A stretch of 64,000 bases of DNA from Prinia subflava (lineage: Eukaryota; Chordata; Aves; Passeriformes; Cisticolidae), in NCBI RefSeq assembly GCF_021018805.1, contig NC_086247.1:144913378-144977377 (forward strand), read 5' to 3'. A program made the translations under genes and the position numbers. This document shows positions 49,401 to 63,022 of the stretch, in pieces. How positions within the stretch are numbered: position 1 is the first letter of the stretch; each line of letters starts with the position of its first letter. The notes under the pieces were generated by a model. That model was not told the origin of the DNA. It made no database searches and worked only from the letters and a program-made list of their open reading frames with translations.

Positions 49401-52400
49401 TGCCTCATTAGCTTTTTAACTGACTGTGTTGAATGTGAGCCCTGCTTGAAAGTATAGGGAGGTGTTTTGCTTTTGGTTTCATCAAAAGCAGCTTTCAAGC
49501 AGCAGCATGAAGATATGGGAAATTATTTGTTAAATTAAGCTAATAAGACCAAAACTGGGACCAAAGACTCCTGTCTCTCATTCCCAAGTTCAGATATCCG
49601 TGGTTATCCTTTTCAAATAAGTGGTGTTCAAATGCTGGCAGGCAGATTTGTAGTTACTAATGACATTTTGAATGAAGGCTCCCTGTCATCCTCAGGAGAG
49701 TGCACACAGCCCTGGGCCTGTGCTGGAGGAGCACTCTCTTGCTAAGTGACAACGTCACATGCACGGCTTTTCTGGCACTGGCCACATTGTTTTTCAATTT
49801 GATGTGAGCATATTATTTAACACTGACTGCACTAAGGGTTTTTTAGCTCCCAGGAGAGTATTTTACTGCATGTTTGATCCTCTTTTATTGCCACATTTCA
49901 CACTCAACAAAAGCTTTGAGCTGAGAGCCTCTGCATCCATTGGCATTGGGTATGAGCAGGTTTCATTCCCTTCTTTTACACACCCGCTTTACAGCACCTA
50001 AGTGAATAATTTTAAGAATAGAGCCTATATATCCAAATCCCTCCAAAACCTGAACCATTCTAGATACAAATGTCATCTAAATAGCCAGTGGTTTATCTGA
50101 AGGCTGTGCTGTGTGCTCTGATACAATGTGAGCAGCACCTGCCCCTCACACCTCTGCCTCACGTGCACTCGTGAACTCTTTGTGGTCTCCTCTGGAAAAT
50201 TGTATTCCCTGTGAAAGGACTTGTCACAAGTTAAATTATCTGTGAGATCACTAACTCTGCCTCCATCCTAATGTTAAATTCATAACAATTTCTGTCCACC
50301 CTCAGTATCAACAAGGACATTTAATGAAGCTCTTACAGTAGTAAAACTACATCATCTTGGCACAGGTGATGATGAGTCAGAAGACAGCCCGGACCATACC
50401 ATTAACTTATCAGCTAGAGAATTCCTACTGGGCACATCCCTGCTTGAAGAGCTTTTCACTTTTCCTTTCTTCTTATTTTTAAACTTTGGCCTGAACTGGT
50501 ATTTCTGTTGACATAAAAGATGACTGAGTTTGTATCCAGGTCTGGAGTTTATTTCTTACAGAGTTCTTGCAGATCTTAGAGTAAGGCATTTTAAACTACA
50601 CTTATCTTAATGAATAATCTTGTTCTGCAGGTCACAGTGTAAAGATTTTTCCTCCTGTGGCATTTATTTTCCCTGGTATTTTCATTCTGTTGTTGTGTAA
50701 CTAAATCCATCATTTAAATGTGCCCAATGTGAAAAAGAGATCTAGATGCAAATACTACCGGTATTTTAACAAAGGTTTTGTTTGACTAGGAGGAAGATGA
50801 ATGAATATCCAAAGGTTCAAAATATACAAGGGGTAATCAGGAAAATTCTATGAGTCAGTGGCCATTGTGACAAATTTACCTTCATACTTTATGAAGATGT
50901 GACAGTGGATTCTGTATAACACCATTTAGGCATCTGCTTTCAGCCTTGCTCTGCAGTATGTATTTAAATGATACATCTTCACCACAAAGTGCAAAAAACC
51001 CCGCAAAACTGGCACACAGTGCAGCAGGAGACAGTGTGTCCCTGTTTTCAGCCCCTTGAATGTCTCACAGTGGCAGCCACTGGCTCTCAGTGCAGGATGT
51101 GGGATGTTACTGTGCTGAAACCAAGGGTGAGGGGCAGGCAGGAGACAAACTTCTCTGTTTGTGCCTGGAAGGGATGCTAGCAGCTGTAAACTGTGCACAG
51201 GAGCTTTATGGTGCAGGTCTGTCAGCATTAAAAAAAAAACAAAAATATTTTAAATGGCCATTGCAAAACAGAGCTGAGCAAAAGTGCCTGCAGTGCCATC
51301 AGTGACCCTTGCTGAACTCGTGATGCTGGGGCACTCGGTGTACACTGACTGCAGCTCAGGCTCTGCTTTCAGCAGCCTGCTAATGGAAAGAGCATGTTTG
51401 GTTACTGATTGTCAGGGAGATACCTGCCCTGCTTCCTGCAGTTTGGTAGTTAATGTTTAAAAACATGCTATTTTAATTATAAAATTAAAAAAAAAAATAG
51501 TGTCCACCAGGAACAAACATTATCCCTTAATTTCTAAAAATAATTATAATATGCATGTTAAAATTCAGAAGAGTGTGTCTCATGAATAGGAATCTAATTT
51601 CGTGATTTAAATGCTGGTGGTACAGCTAGAAAGCAACTGAAGTACATAATACACCAACCTAAGATTCTCATATTTTTCTGTAATATCAGTTCAGCATTAA
51701 CAACACTAAGCCACCTGCTCTTTCTTAATAGTGCATGAGTTATTAAGACCAATGTTTTAAATTATGTTTATGCTCTAATAGAAAGGATCTGGTTTCTTAA
51801 TTTAAGAGGTGATTTAGTTTACCTGCTTTACTTGGCATATTAATTATTAAGTCACTGTCTGAGTGTCATGTAAGATTAAATAATGCTGAATTGCTTTGTA
51901 AAAAAAACCAATCAGGAAAAAATGGGTTTAAGGAACAGCTTGGGTGAAAGAAATTAGCATAAACTAAAGCAGATCATGACTGGAGGGTAAAAGCAGTCTT
52001 GTGGACATGATTGAATATTTCTAGTAGAAGACCCAGAAATTCTTCTGTGCTGTGCTGAAAACTTTATTTCACTTTTTATCAAGGCTCTTACTAGAGTTTC
52101 AAAAGTACTTTTTAATTTTGAATTATTTCGATTCAGGGCTCAGTGTTTAGCATGTGTCACTGTCATTTGATTTTTCAAAGCTAGTGACTACTCAGAGCTA
52201 CAGTTTGAATCAGATGTGATCCAAAATGCCAGGCAATTTTGAAAATGAGGCTTTATTTTTGGAACTTTACAGCATAAATTTTTTATACAGTAAACTGTGG
52301 GTTTGGGGTAGAAACTCCAGTAATCTATTTTTCTAACTCATGCATTACCTAGTCATATTAATCAAAACATGTATTTTCATGTTTAACTTTTAAGACTGAG

Positions 52401-53837
52401 TTCACTTAAATTGATCTGAAATTTTTAAGTTACATCAAAATGAAGTGCTAACATTTCTGATTATAAAATATACAGTCAGAAATTTTGAGACTTTAATAAC
52501 TTTTATGAAAAGGAAAGTTATTCAATCTGACTGTTTCTGAGTATTTTCAGTGGCTTTGAGGCCTAGAAAAAAACTTGTATTGAGAAATTTTCTTTTAGTG
52601 CTGTAAGTACAATTTCCCTGAGGTTGGATATTTGTCAGAGGAAATTCATCAAGATGAGGGAGTTAATTTTTGTTGACTTTATGGATTGTCAGAGCAAAGC
52701 AGAACTCTGTGAAAGTTCTTGAATATCCTTGTTTCATATTGCAGGGTATGGATAAGGAGACTGCAAAACTCCAGGAGACATTGATTTGTTGGCTCAGCCT
52801 TTCCTTGCCCTGCTCTCTCATCTCAAGGAAATGCACAATTATGCTTGGGGGTTAAATATTGATTTCAAGGTCCCCTTGATAAAGCGTAAACCCCAAATTT
52901 CCATCAGTAAAAATTTCAGATCTTCCTGGACATTTTATTAGGCGAGATAAAGGCAAATGCATTAGAACTTGCTTTAAATCTCTTAACGTCTTAACCTCGG
53001 AAAGAGTTGGGATGGTTCTGACTACTCAAGAGATTCCAAAATTTCAGTACATGAGGACAATTTAAATGGGAGGCCTCCACAGTGTGAGATTCAGGAATAC
53101 CCTTCCTCTCCTCCTTGCTTAGAGGCAGGACTAGAAGCTTTCACATCACGGGATGTCAGACCATGGTTCAGATCAGCTGGTATCCACAGAAGAGCTCAGG
53201 ATCCTGGAGCCTCCAAATTAATCCCACCATGTTTCAGAGTGGAGTCTGGGAGAGAATCATCACATGGCCAGTGTTGAGTGCAAGTGTCCTGACTTGCTTC
53301 TCCACCTGTTCTTACTGCTCTCCGAGCACCCTCCTGTGGTTCAATATTCGTATTTTTGGTCTAACTTGGTTAGATCACTCCTATGTTTTTAAAGACTCAG
53401 AAATCCACATTTCAGGTGTTCTTTGGCTATTCAGAAAAGAATAGTTTCTCATGTTGATCAGATCCTATTATTGTAGATTGGTGTTTATATTATTGGTGCA
53501 AAAATAGAAAAGACAAGGCTTGTCTTGCAGAATATAGAAAACTGATGATGATGTATATGACTTAGACTATGTATTTTTGTCTCCAAATATCTCCTCTGTC
53601 TGTGTCCAGCAGAAAGAGCAACAATACATCTTATTTACACAACACAAACTGTGATTTCAAAGGACAGCATAAGTCCAGTTCTGTGCAAAATCAGACAAAT
53701 GTGTGTGTTTGCCCTCAGTAGTGAGGTTTAGTGAAGTCATTGCTCTGCCAAACCAAAATATGATCGTGTCCAGCCCTCCCAGCAGCCTCGTGCCACTAAC
53801 TTCACAGGGATGACAGGGTGCTCAGTGTCTCACACTG
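46491..53837. other. long unique non-coding stretch
   Basis: No transposable element is recognised in about 7.3 kb. The largest frames are around 100 codons (47719-48018, 50926-51228 minus, 53115-53444) and resemble no family. The cysteine-rich frame 47495-47722 (CIKCSACNKCICHRC) has no context that would support a zinc-binding gene. An A-run lies at 51229-51238. Confidence 0.45.
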
Positions 53838-54524
53838 TCACAGAGCTTCAGCAACAGCAAAACAGAAAATTAGTGATCTAGAAATACCAAAACTACTGTG
53901 AGACTCTCTAGCTTGCACCAGAACCTGTCCCAAACTCAATGAAGGAAGAAAAGGCACCGAAATCAAAATCACACAAATCACACACAGGTTTTTTTTGGAA
54001 AAAACTTGGATCCTCTCTGGGGCAGCTGACAGCCCTGGGACCATGACACCTGGAAGTGATGATCCTATTCCCTCTGGTGCCTTCCTGCAGACACATGAGA
54101 ATGAGGCTGCATCAAGCAGGGGCTGGATCAGTCTGGATTTAGGGACTTCAGAGATGATTAGATGTGAGTGACTGTTCAGTGCAGTCGCCCAGCTGCACCT
54201 CCGTCCTTCAACACACAGACACCGTGTGTGCAAACAGGGTTTCCACCTGGGATATTTGTTCTGCCTGTCCCAAAACCCTGTCACTGCCACTGAGTGACTG
54301 CTCCAGCCATTAAAGGAGAGGTGGTGGGACCCCTCTGAGGTGCAGCCAAGCATCACAACCACTGCTACAGCTGGGAGCTGGAACGTAGAGATGAACTGTG
54401 AGTGTCCATAACCCAGGTGGAAAGACAGCAACAGACTTGAGAATCTGCTTGATATCTTCTCAGTCTCATTTCCAAATCTTCTTTGCTTTTTCCTTCCTTT
54501 CCTCCTTTCCCCAACTAAGAGCAT
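53838..54524 (-). other. 228-codon open frame, probably not a gene
   Basis: This is the longest uninterrupted ATG-started frame in the window. The translated text is rich in serine and leucine, with a basic start (GERRKGRKKQRRF), a hydrophobic patch (LPAVAVVVMLG) and scattered cysteines. No domain, signal peptide of usual form or known family is seen. The DNA is moderately G+C-rich, which lengthens chance frames, and its texture resembles dispersed-repeat sequence (for example the purine/pyrimidine-biased end at 54480-54540). I see no promoter, splice structure or polyadenylation signal that belongs to it. An unrecognised old LTR or LINE piece is as likely as a coding sequence. Confidence 0.15.
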
Positions 54525-56081
54525 TATCTGGAGGGGAGGAGAGGAGTTGTGCTGAGACCTGAACTACCCACAAGTAGCTCAGGTCCTGGAGCACCACAGA
54601 CATTGGGGGAGCCCAGCCTCTGCCAATCCTTTCATGGAAAGAGCTCATATTTCTAACAGTGGTGCATTTTACAAGGATTCACCCCATTTTCAGTTTAAAA
54701 ATCTCTACCTTATTAGCTGTACAATTTTTAAAGCTTCTACCTGTGTTACTCACCTTTCTGCTCCTATTATAACATCCATCTACCTGGCAGCCTTGAAGAC
54801 ATTTACTTTTATAAAAGTTCATGGAGGTAGGGAAGTAATATGCACCCTTCAATTGTAAATGGGGAGTCAAGTCAGGGGTGGGCTGTTGGCCCTGGGATTC
54901 TTTGGAATCCCAGATCTCCTCATTCCTACACCAGCATCCTCTTCTCTGGACCATCCTCTCAGCCCTTCCTTGAGGGTTTTTGAATTCTGGGACTCTGCTG
55001 TCATAAAAACAGGAATCCTTTCATCCCTCCCTCCATCCGTCATGCCTTGCTATCATGTCTAGCAGCAGATGCACACGTCTGAACCACATGACAGAGAAAA
55101 AAACAGGAACAAAGACCAATTCACCTACCATGGTTTGAAATCTTTGTGGTTGGCAACTAAATCAAAGGGATGCTTATGTTTTGATGTACAGCAGTCTTAA
55201 ATCATTTGTAATTTCCTATCACCTCATTTTATCAACAAATTAACATCTTGATATATAAGATCATCAGTAAATTAGCAATCAGCACCAGAACACAAATTTA
55301 TTTTTAATGTGTGTACAAAACAAAGGACAATTGATAATATGTGGTGTAGCACTTTACATTTTAAAGAGAAAATTAAAATATTTATATATGTCAAGATATT
55401 TTTTAATTTATTCTGGCACCTGCAATTGGTGAATTTCTGTAGGCTTTGTGTCATTTTGATGTATGTGCTGCCCAAACTCTTCTCCTTGCCAAGAGTCCTC
55501 AATTTTCATGAACAAGAGGGGAGGATGGGGAGCTGTATCAAGGAAAAGGAAACACATCTGCATCTTTATCAAGGAAAATATTTCCAATGTAATATTGAAA
55601 AAATACTAATTTCAGAGATAAATTCTCTATGTGTATGGTGAGGGCCCTTCCTGTAAACAAAGTAAAGTAATAGTTTAAGCATGGATTTAAAGCTAATATC
55701 TAAAATTGCAGATCAAATCCTCCTCCCCCCAACAATCATTAATTCATTAATCCTTGAAACCATCACTGCATTGTTTTCTGGTAATTATACACACCTCATA
55801 TGCTGGCTTTTTAAGACATTAATTGCATGATTAGTTTTATGATTTCTTCTGATTACCAATTAAGTTACCTTTTTCTCTCTTTTTTGTATTTCATACATAC
55901 CATTAGACTTTATAGTGCTTCTTTTTTAATTTCTCACCTAGCAGGGGTTCTCACACATTCGAAGACAGCATTATCCACTCAATAAACAGAGAGAGAGTTT
56001 AATTTTCTGTGTAAAGTATTGCTATGGACTTGGAAGGATGATGTTTCAGATATTATGCTATCAAGAGTGACATTTAATTTT
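54525..56081. other. unique non-coding DNA
   Basis: Nothing is recognised. The part after 55100 is AT-rich. A 110-codon plus frame (55309-55641) has no resemblance to a protein family. Confidence 0.5.
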
Positions 56082-56111
56082 ACAGGGAAAAAAAATCTTG
56101 TTTTTCCCTGT
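56082..56111. repeat. inverted repeat, 11-bp arms, 8-bp loop
   Basis: ACAGGGAAAAA (56082-56092), then AAATCTTG, then TTTTTCCCTGT (56101-56111). The arms are exact reverse complements. Confidence 0.9.
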
Positions 56112-58565
56112 CATAACAATGTTCACAGAGCATGATTTTAAAGATGTGCAGAGACCAAATCAAGTAATTCTGTCTGTTGGCTTAGCTGAAGTTGTCACAT
56201 CTTCCTTTTTTGCCCAACATGTATTGCCAGCTGGTCTTCGATTATATTAATCTAATTTCTTGTATAGGGTTCTCTGGGTCTGTGAATGTATTTTTAAAAG
56301 TAGCCTCCCATACATCATAAATCAGATACACAGGCATGAGGTTCTCTAAGACTCAGGGGGAAAAACATTGATCAGTAGGAGTACAAGTTTGAATAGAGCT
56401 GAATTTCCAAATCCCAGTTTAACTGCATCCCAATTATCTTGTAGCCTGCATCTTTCAGATGCTGAGAAGTCTCAACTTTTTGAGTCAACACAATTTGACT
56501 TTCAGCAGACAGGACTCCTGTCAGCTGCAGTGGCAATATGCTAATGCCTGTGCACATTAGGTGAAGATCCTGGGGGTGCTTTGAGGGATTTATGGATGAG
56601 AATATTGCACAGACCACAGAAATACAAAACCAGAAGCTAAAAGTGGGGTTTACTTTCCATATTGCACACACATGGACAAATGTTCATCTTGGTGTTTCTC
56701 TTTGTATATGTACTTGTGTGCTTGGTTTACCAAATATTTGTATGTGATTCATATAAATACACTTCATCATCTTTGTAGTGTAAAAGCAATTTCATTTAAT
56801 GTTTCATTTAATATTTCAATTAATATTCATTTAATAACACCAGACAAGATGCCTAAATGGAATTTGAGAAAGGCCCTTAAGTAAAGGAAACAGGGAACTT
56901 CTTCAAGAGAATAATAGAGTCTAGAGCACATTGTGTGAGTGGTTTTAAGGCAACCTGGTATCGATTGAAATGAGTACACACTTCCAAATTCCTGGCAGCT
57001 GTGGCAGGTGAGAGAACAGAAAGATGTTGCAGGGTAACTCTGATTGCTCCAACACAGAAAATGAACTCTCTGCTTTTCTGTTGATCCTTAAAGTGCTTGC
57101 TTGCCAAAGCTGTACCGTGGCTCTCTAGTAGGGGGAAGAATTGTCCAGAGTGCACCATGTGCTGTTCTACAAGCACCCCATGGACAGCAAGTCAGCACTG
57201 AGAAACGTGCAAAATTCAAGGTGCTCCTGTTAAAACAAGTAAGGGCACCTCCAGCTCCATGGAAAATGCACATTTTTCATAAATTATAGGAAAAAAAATC
57301 AGATTTTCCGATTAACCTTTATTTTTCTGTCATGGTTTTAATTTTTAAGAGATCTTTTAAATCTATTTCATTTGATCTCACTTTGTGTTGTATAATACAG
57401 AAAGCAGCAGCCAACTCTGCCAGGCCAGAAAAGAGGGGACTCCAGGGCACTGATTGTTGCCTGACAAGGTCAGGAGAGAGTTGAAGTGTCCAGAGGTTGC
57501 AGTCACCTCAGTTACAACTGATAGTACCTTCAATACTTCACTAACTAGGTACAGTTATCTTTGATGTCCTTAGAACTATTTTAGGCATAAATCTGTCAAA
57601 AAACAAAATCATAGAATGCTCATGTTTTCTATGTTATAACCAATATAAATTGTTTGAAATATTTTCCATTAGCCAAAAAGATGAATGTGTATTTATGCCA
57701 CATGTCTGCTTTTCAGGCTGTGTCAAACTCAATATTCAAAGCATAAATATTTCCTTTTAATTGCTGGTTTGTTTTTTTTAATTGCACGCTTCTGCTTTTA
57801 GCCATTCATAAAAAGTGATACACACAGGAGGCAGTGAGATAGGACTGCTTGTTGTACCCAAGTTGAAAAAGAAGAATTAGCAGCATTGAGATTTCTGGTC
57901 CTTTTTGTTTGACAAAGGTTACTTGGCTGCTGTTTTTGAAGCAAGAAAAATTTTGAGAGATTTGGAGTAAGGGCAGAGGGGGAAAAAAGCCATAATTTAT
58001 GCTTGTTCTTGCATAAAGTTTTTATTGGTGACAAGGCAGAAAGAACCTCTTGAAAACACACTCAATATTTTTCCCAAAAGATGTTTAGAAATTCTTTTTA
58101 AAATTTTAATTCTGTTTCTTCCCTCCACAAGTGTCCAAGTTGCCATTTTTCATTCTGAAGGCTAGCTCATGACATATACATGCTTTCTCTATAGGAAGAC
58201 AGTGACTACAGTTCAGCTTTCCTTCTCTTCTGGCACTCTGAGAAGAGCTCTTGCCTCCATTCCTAGATTAAGGAGTTTAGAAGTCAACAGATCTACTTTA
58301 TTCATAGCATGTCAAGGTTCAAACCAAGTATTACAGGATCAAATGCTGATCCCTCTTAAAAACTTACAGCACTGCATGGAGATCTGTTCCTGGGTATCAT
58401 GGACCATCTCCAAATAAAAATTATAAAAACCACCAAAACTCAAGAAACAAATCAATCAATACAATAAATATATTTCTATATTGATTATTGTATATTTATA
58501 TATTCCTATACTATTTATGATTTTATATATCATTTTGTTGTTATGTGTATTTGCAGGTACAACTG
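56112..58565. other. unique non-coding DNA
   Basis: Imperfect repeats of TTTCATTTAA occupy 56790-56836. An AT-rich tract (TATATTTAT-type words) lies at 58455-58535 just upstream of the CR1. No frame over 100 codons is seen. Confidence 0.5.
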
Positions 58566-58881
58566 TGAGGGGAAGAGGACGGGCAGGGGCTGATCTCATC
58601 TCTGTGGTGACAGTGACAGGCCCTGAGGGAATGGCCTGAGTTGTGTCAGGGCAGGTTTAGGTTGGGTATCAGGGAAAAGGTTCTTCCCCCAGAGGGTGGC
58701 TGGGAACAGGACCAGGCTGCCCAGGGCAGTGGTCACAGCACAGGCCTGGCAGAGCTCAGGAAGTGTTTGGGCAGTGCCCTCAGGCACAGGGTGTGACTCT
58801 TGGGGTGTCCTGTGCAGGGCCAGGAGTTGGATTCAATGATTCTTGTGGATCCCTTCCAACTTGGAATATTCTGTGATTCTG
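58566..58881 (+). mobile_element. CR1 LINE, 3' part, well preserved
   Basis: In element orientation the order is: GGGCAGGGGCTGATCTCATC, a GGTTTAGGTTGGGTATCAGG block, AAAAGGTTCTTCCCCCAGAG, CCAGGGCAGTGGTCACAGCA, GGTGTGACTCTTGGGGTGTC, and the end TTCCAACTTGGAATATTCTG then TGATTCTG. These are the C-terminal ORF2 and 3' untranslated parts of CR1 with its terminal octamer. The text is very close to the remembered consensus, so this is probably the youngest CR1 here. It is 5'-truncated after about 315 bases. It and the ORF2 relic near 9.8 kb are the only plus-strand copies. Confidence 0.9.
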
Positions 58882-61775
58882 TTAGAACAGTGCTGTTCTG
58901 GAAGTGTTTAGTGCTAGAAAATGACTTATTGCCCTCAGAGATTGCTCTGAGTTTCAGAAGTTTTGTTGGTGTATCTGGGAAGGCTTTCAGAGCAATATAG
59001 CACACCCTTGAAACTAGAACCTACAGCCAAGCAGCATGAAAATACTGTCAACACACCTTCTGGTAACTTCCAGCCTCCACATTTTAATAGAAGTGTGAAT
59101 AAATGAACCAGTAACAATTCCAATTTGGGCAGACTGGTGTAGCCCAAAACTTTAACAAAACAGTAATTTGAACTACGTGTTTTCCTCCTCTTGCACTTCC
59201 TTCCTCTGTGGGTTTAGTTTTCACTGAATACATCAAGTGCTGGAAGTGTCACAAGAGGCTTTTCTCTTCCTGAGGTCATTTGCAGTTATGTGCTGTGTAA
59301 AGCCAGGAAGTTTGTGTAAACAAATGTGTCAGTCCTTTCCAAACTGAACTGCAGCTCCAGAATTTCACTTTGCCCATCTCTAATGTTCATTCAAATCCAT
59401 GTTTAAATTGGGAACAAAACTATCTCCAGTTTACAGAAATGTAGCCACCCATAGCAGCCCAAATGGATTAGGATTGCTGCATCAGAGAAGTCCATTAGTG
59501 TAGTGTAAAGTACAGGTACAGTATAAGCCATTTCAAAATGTACAGCTGCCTCTGATCAACCTAAAAAAATCCTCTTATTTCTGAAAACACAACGTGAAAA
59601 TGCACAGCAGGCTACAGGCCAGATATGTCAAGTGTGTATTTTTTAGAAGTTGAGTTTAACCCATATGAGTCATCATTCATTCCCTCTTAAATTTCTATTA
59701 TTCTGTTATTCTTGATATCATCCCAATTTAAATGGATGCCGAAGGCCACAATGGATGTCTCATCCATTTCTCTTCCTTGAAGCATCCAAGGAACTCGATG
59801 TCCTTTTGCTGGCTGGCCCTGCATGTCACACACTGGCCTTCTGTCATTGATTGCACACAAGCATGGCATGCAGGAGGCCAAGCCCAAGCTTAGGAACAGC
59901 ACACAGAGCAGGCAATCCTGGACTGTATGATACAGCTGCTATGAGGGGGATGTCACAACTAGAATGCCAATATGACATTTCTGATTTCTTCAGTCGTGAG
60001 AAGGGGTAAAATAGACACACCTCCCTTGCTCTTGCAACTTTCTCCTTTCTCTCTTTGCTGCAATGTTCGTTTGCTGCGAGTGGACCACTGAGGAAGTCAG
60101 CCCAGCCCAGGCTGCGTAGGTTTGCTGAAAAGGGCTGGTTTTCCTCAATGGAGTTCCTCCATTTTTCACACTCATGAGAGGGTGAAATCCTAACTAGTGC
60201 TGAGGAGCAGGGGGGTGGATGGGCAGGACCTAAAGGCAGACAGTTGTACAGCAGCACCTGATTTCTGTCTGTGTTAACATCCAAACCTAAACCCCCTGAT
60301 TGTTCAAGTGTCAGTAAAGAGTTTATTGATGGTGTCAGTCAGAGTGGAGGGACATCATTGCAAGGCATAAAGCACTGTATTCCACATCCTCTGAGGAAGC
60401 TGTGAACAGGAGAAATACAATCTGGAGAGGAAAGCAGAGGGATTCAGATTTGGAAAACACAGGGGTAGATTTCAAGGGGGCAGGACTGCAATGCCACACT
60501 GAGCTGCTCTAGCCAGACATCTCCTTTGAGATCCTTTGCCCCCTACCTCCTTTTCCAGTAAAAAACTCTGAAAACTTGTTTCTGAAGACAGGACATCTAT
60601 TTATAGGGAAAGTTGTTTCTTTTTTACATTTTGCAGGAGCAATCTTTGATATCAAAATTTGTTTGATATGGAAATACTGTGTACTTGCTATTTTTTAGCC
60701 CACCTACATGCACACCAAGTTTCTGAATTACCAGTAAAAATCTTTGTTTGAGCTTTTGTGCACAAACAAGCTCAGCTTTTTAGTATGCACCTCCTTAAGC
60801 AATTTCTTTGAAACCAGCATACTTGGGTTTCGGTTTTTTGCCTATAAATAGCCTTGCTTTGTAGAATGTAGTTTATTGCAGGCTCTTTTAAATACATTTC
60901 TAAGGGGAAATATGTGGGGAAATTTTAATAAGTTGTCCTTATTAAAAATGAATTACATACATCAAAATTATAGTTGTTTGCAATAACACAACATTCTTCT
61001 TTGTCTTGCCCTATCAGCACAATCAGTGGAAAACATAAAAGGAGATATCCCATACACATTTGAAATTACAATTATAATATCAGGGGAGGGGCTCTTTTAA
61101 GTCAGAACTTCTTTCCTGAGAACAAGGCTAATTTTCTTAAGGACTTGCATTTCCTACAGACTCCTGGCTCCAGCACATAACTCTGAATCAGCTTTGGAGC
61201 AGAAGGCTGCAGAAGGAGGAAATCCTGCCTTGCACATTGGGAGATACCAAATGCTCAAATTAAAAGGTATAATAGAAATTAAAAACAAGCAAAAAAATCC
61301 TGTTAAATAATTATGTAATCATCTTTGCATCACTTTTGAGACACAAAATACATTTTTCTACTGTCATTAGCTTTTTCAGTTTTCTTTTAAAGTGCTGTGC
61401 AGATAAAACTGACTCCTGTGACTATTAAAATAACTCTTTGTGAGGATAGTTCATGTTTTGCCGCAGTCTACCAGGAGTACATGTTCCAGGACACTTCATC
61501 AGATCCGTTCAAGTGGTTTGACTCTCTCACAAAAATTATTTAAAGTTAGAGACTGTTGCTTGGATAAGATCTGAAAATGTAAGTGGTGTGACAGCTGGGT
61601 TGTACCTTCATAATCAACTAATTCTGTAGTGATCTGGTAATATTGTAGCAAAGATCAATTTGTGGACTCTTAGTCAGTCAATTCAGATTTTTTTCATGAT
61701 AGCAATGATAGTCAATAACTCTGTAGCAACACTAAAGTTTAAAGTTCATCTCTGTCTTTGAATGGGTGTTTGAGT
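58882..61775. other. unique non-coding DNA
   Basis: No transposable element is recognised between the two CR1 copies. The patch 59850-60290 gives a 146-codon minus frame without a recognisable domain. Confidence 0.5.
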
Positions 61776-62000
61776 TCACAGAATCACTGGGTTGGAAGAG
61801 ACCTCCAGGATCATCAAGTGCAACCCAACCCTCACCTCAACTAAACCATGGCACCAGTGCCACCTCCAGCCTTTCCTTAAACACATCCAGAGGTGGTGAA
61901 TCCACCACCCCCCAGGTAGACCTTTCCAATACTTTATTACCCTTTCTGTAAAAAACTTCTTCCTAATATCCAGCCTGTATTTCCCATTGTACATGGACAT
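61776..62000 (-). mobile_element. CR1 LINE, 3' part
   Basis: On the plus strand TTCACAGAATCACTGGGTTG opens the reversed element. It is followed by GGAAGAGACCTCCAGGATCA, CAACTAAACCATGGCACCAG, TTTCCTTAAACACATCCAGA, then TACTTTATTACCCTTTCTGT and AACTTCTTCCTAATATCCAG. The order and spacing are those of the CR1 3' end. The copy is moderately diverged and 5'-truncated near 62000. Confidence 0.88.
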
Positions 62001-62499
62001 CTCAGAAGCAGGCTTCAAGGTAGTGTTACCTTCTTGTAGCCTTAGTAATTTTTTTTCTTCAATGTTTTTCTCATTTCTAGATTGTCATTAAAATATTTCA
62101 GATTCCCAGCAGTACTGGATGAGTAAGCCTATGATCTAGTGCTGATAGACACATCAAAGTTAATCACAGACTTAATTTAAAAGAGATAACCCAGAAAGCA
62201 TAACCAATAAATAAAAAACAAGGTATGCACCCATTTTGAATCTAAATCCTAAATCCATTATCATATTTATACTAAAAACCAGACTGATACGAGGGCTCCA
62301 CAAAATTCATGGAGTTTTCTTTTTAATTTTGGGACTGATAGAAGGTTGGTGTTCAGGTGTGCTGTAGTCTTCCTTTTCCTTTGAGCTGGCTGTCCCCACC
62401 AGTCCTGAGAGCTTAACAGGAAATTATGACAACTGCACTTGTTAAATAAATTCATGTGCAGCACATGAGCTCAAAACTCTGCAATTCTATTGAGTATAT

Positions 62500-62503
<4 letters not shown>
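62001..62503. other. unique non-coding DNA
   Basis: Nothing is recognised between the CR1 copy and the poly(T) tract. Confidence 0.5.

Positions 62504-62531
<28 letters not shown>
62504..62531 (+). repeat. poly(T) tract, 28 bases
   Basis: Twenty-eight uninterrupted T residues, followed by further T-rich sequence. No element that ends in poly(A) on the minus strand is recognised to the left. Confidence 0.95.
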
Positions 62532-63022
62532 CTAAGTTTTTTTAAAACTTTTTAAGTTTTTCTGCTTTTGGAAGCAGAACAGAGGATACATTTGTATGAT
62601 GTGTGCTTTCTCTGGAAGATAAAAGGCACTTTTGATGGAGGTACAGACTGTCTCCATTCATGGTAACTTTCAGGATATGGTGAAAAGTTGCCACATACAA
62701 GCAAATTGAAATGTCTTCCTTAGTTATTTTGTTTATAGTTTATACCTTGGACAGCATTCCTAACCATTAACGTTTCTTGGCACTTTCTGTTGGAAATTTC
62801 AGCTGCAAACTTTAATAATTTGAAAATACCTAACATACTCTCTGCCTCTGGCTGAATTTTCTTAGGAAAATTACAACAAAAACAACTCAGTCGTTTCTGA
62901 AATTGCACTATTGAAAACTGAACCTAAGCCAGTATGAAAAAGTTATGGTGCTTTTTTTCTTTTAACTGTCCTAGTGATTCATCAATTTTACCTTTGTTTG
63001 GTGCTGATGGGTAGGGGAAGCC
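62532..63022. other. unique AT-rich non-coding DNA
   Basis: A strong acceptor-like string (TTTTTTTCTTTTAACTGTCC then TAG) ends at about 62974, upstream of the frame described next. Confidence 0.4.
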
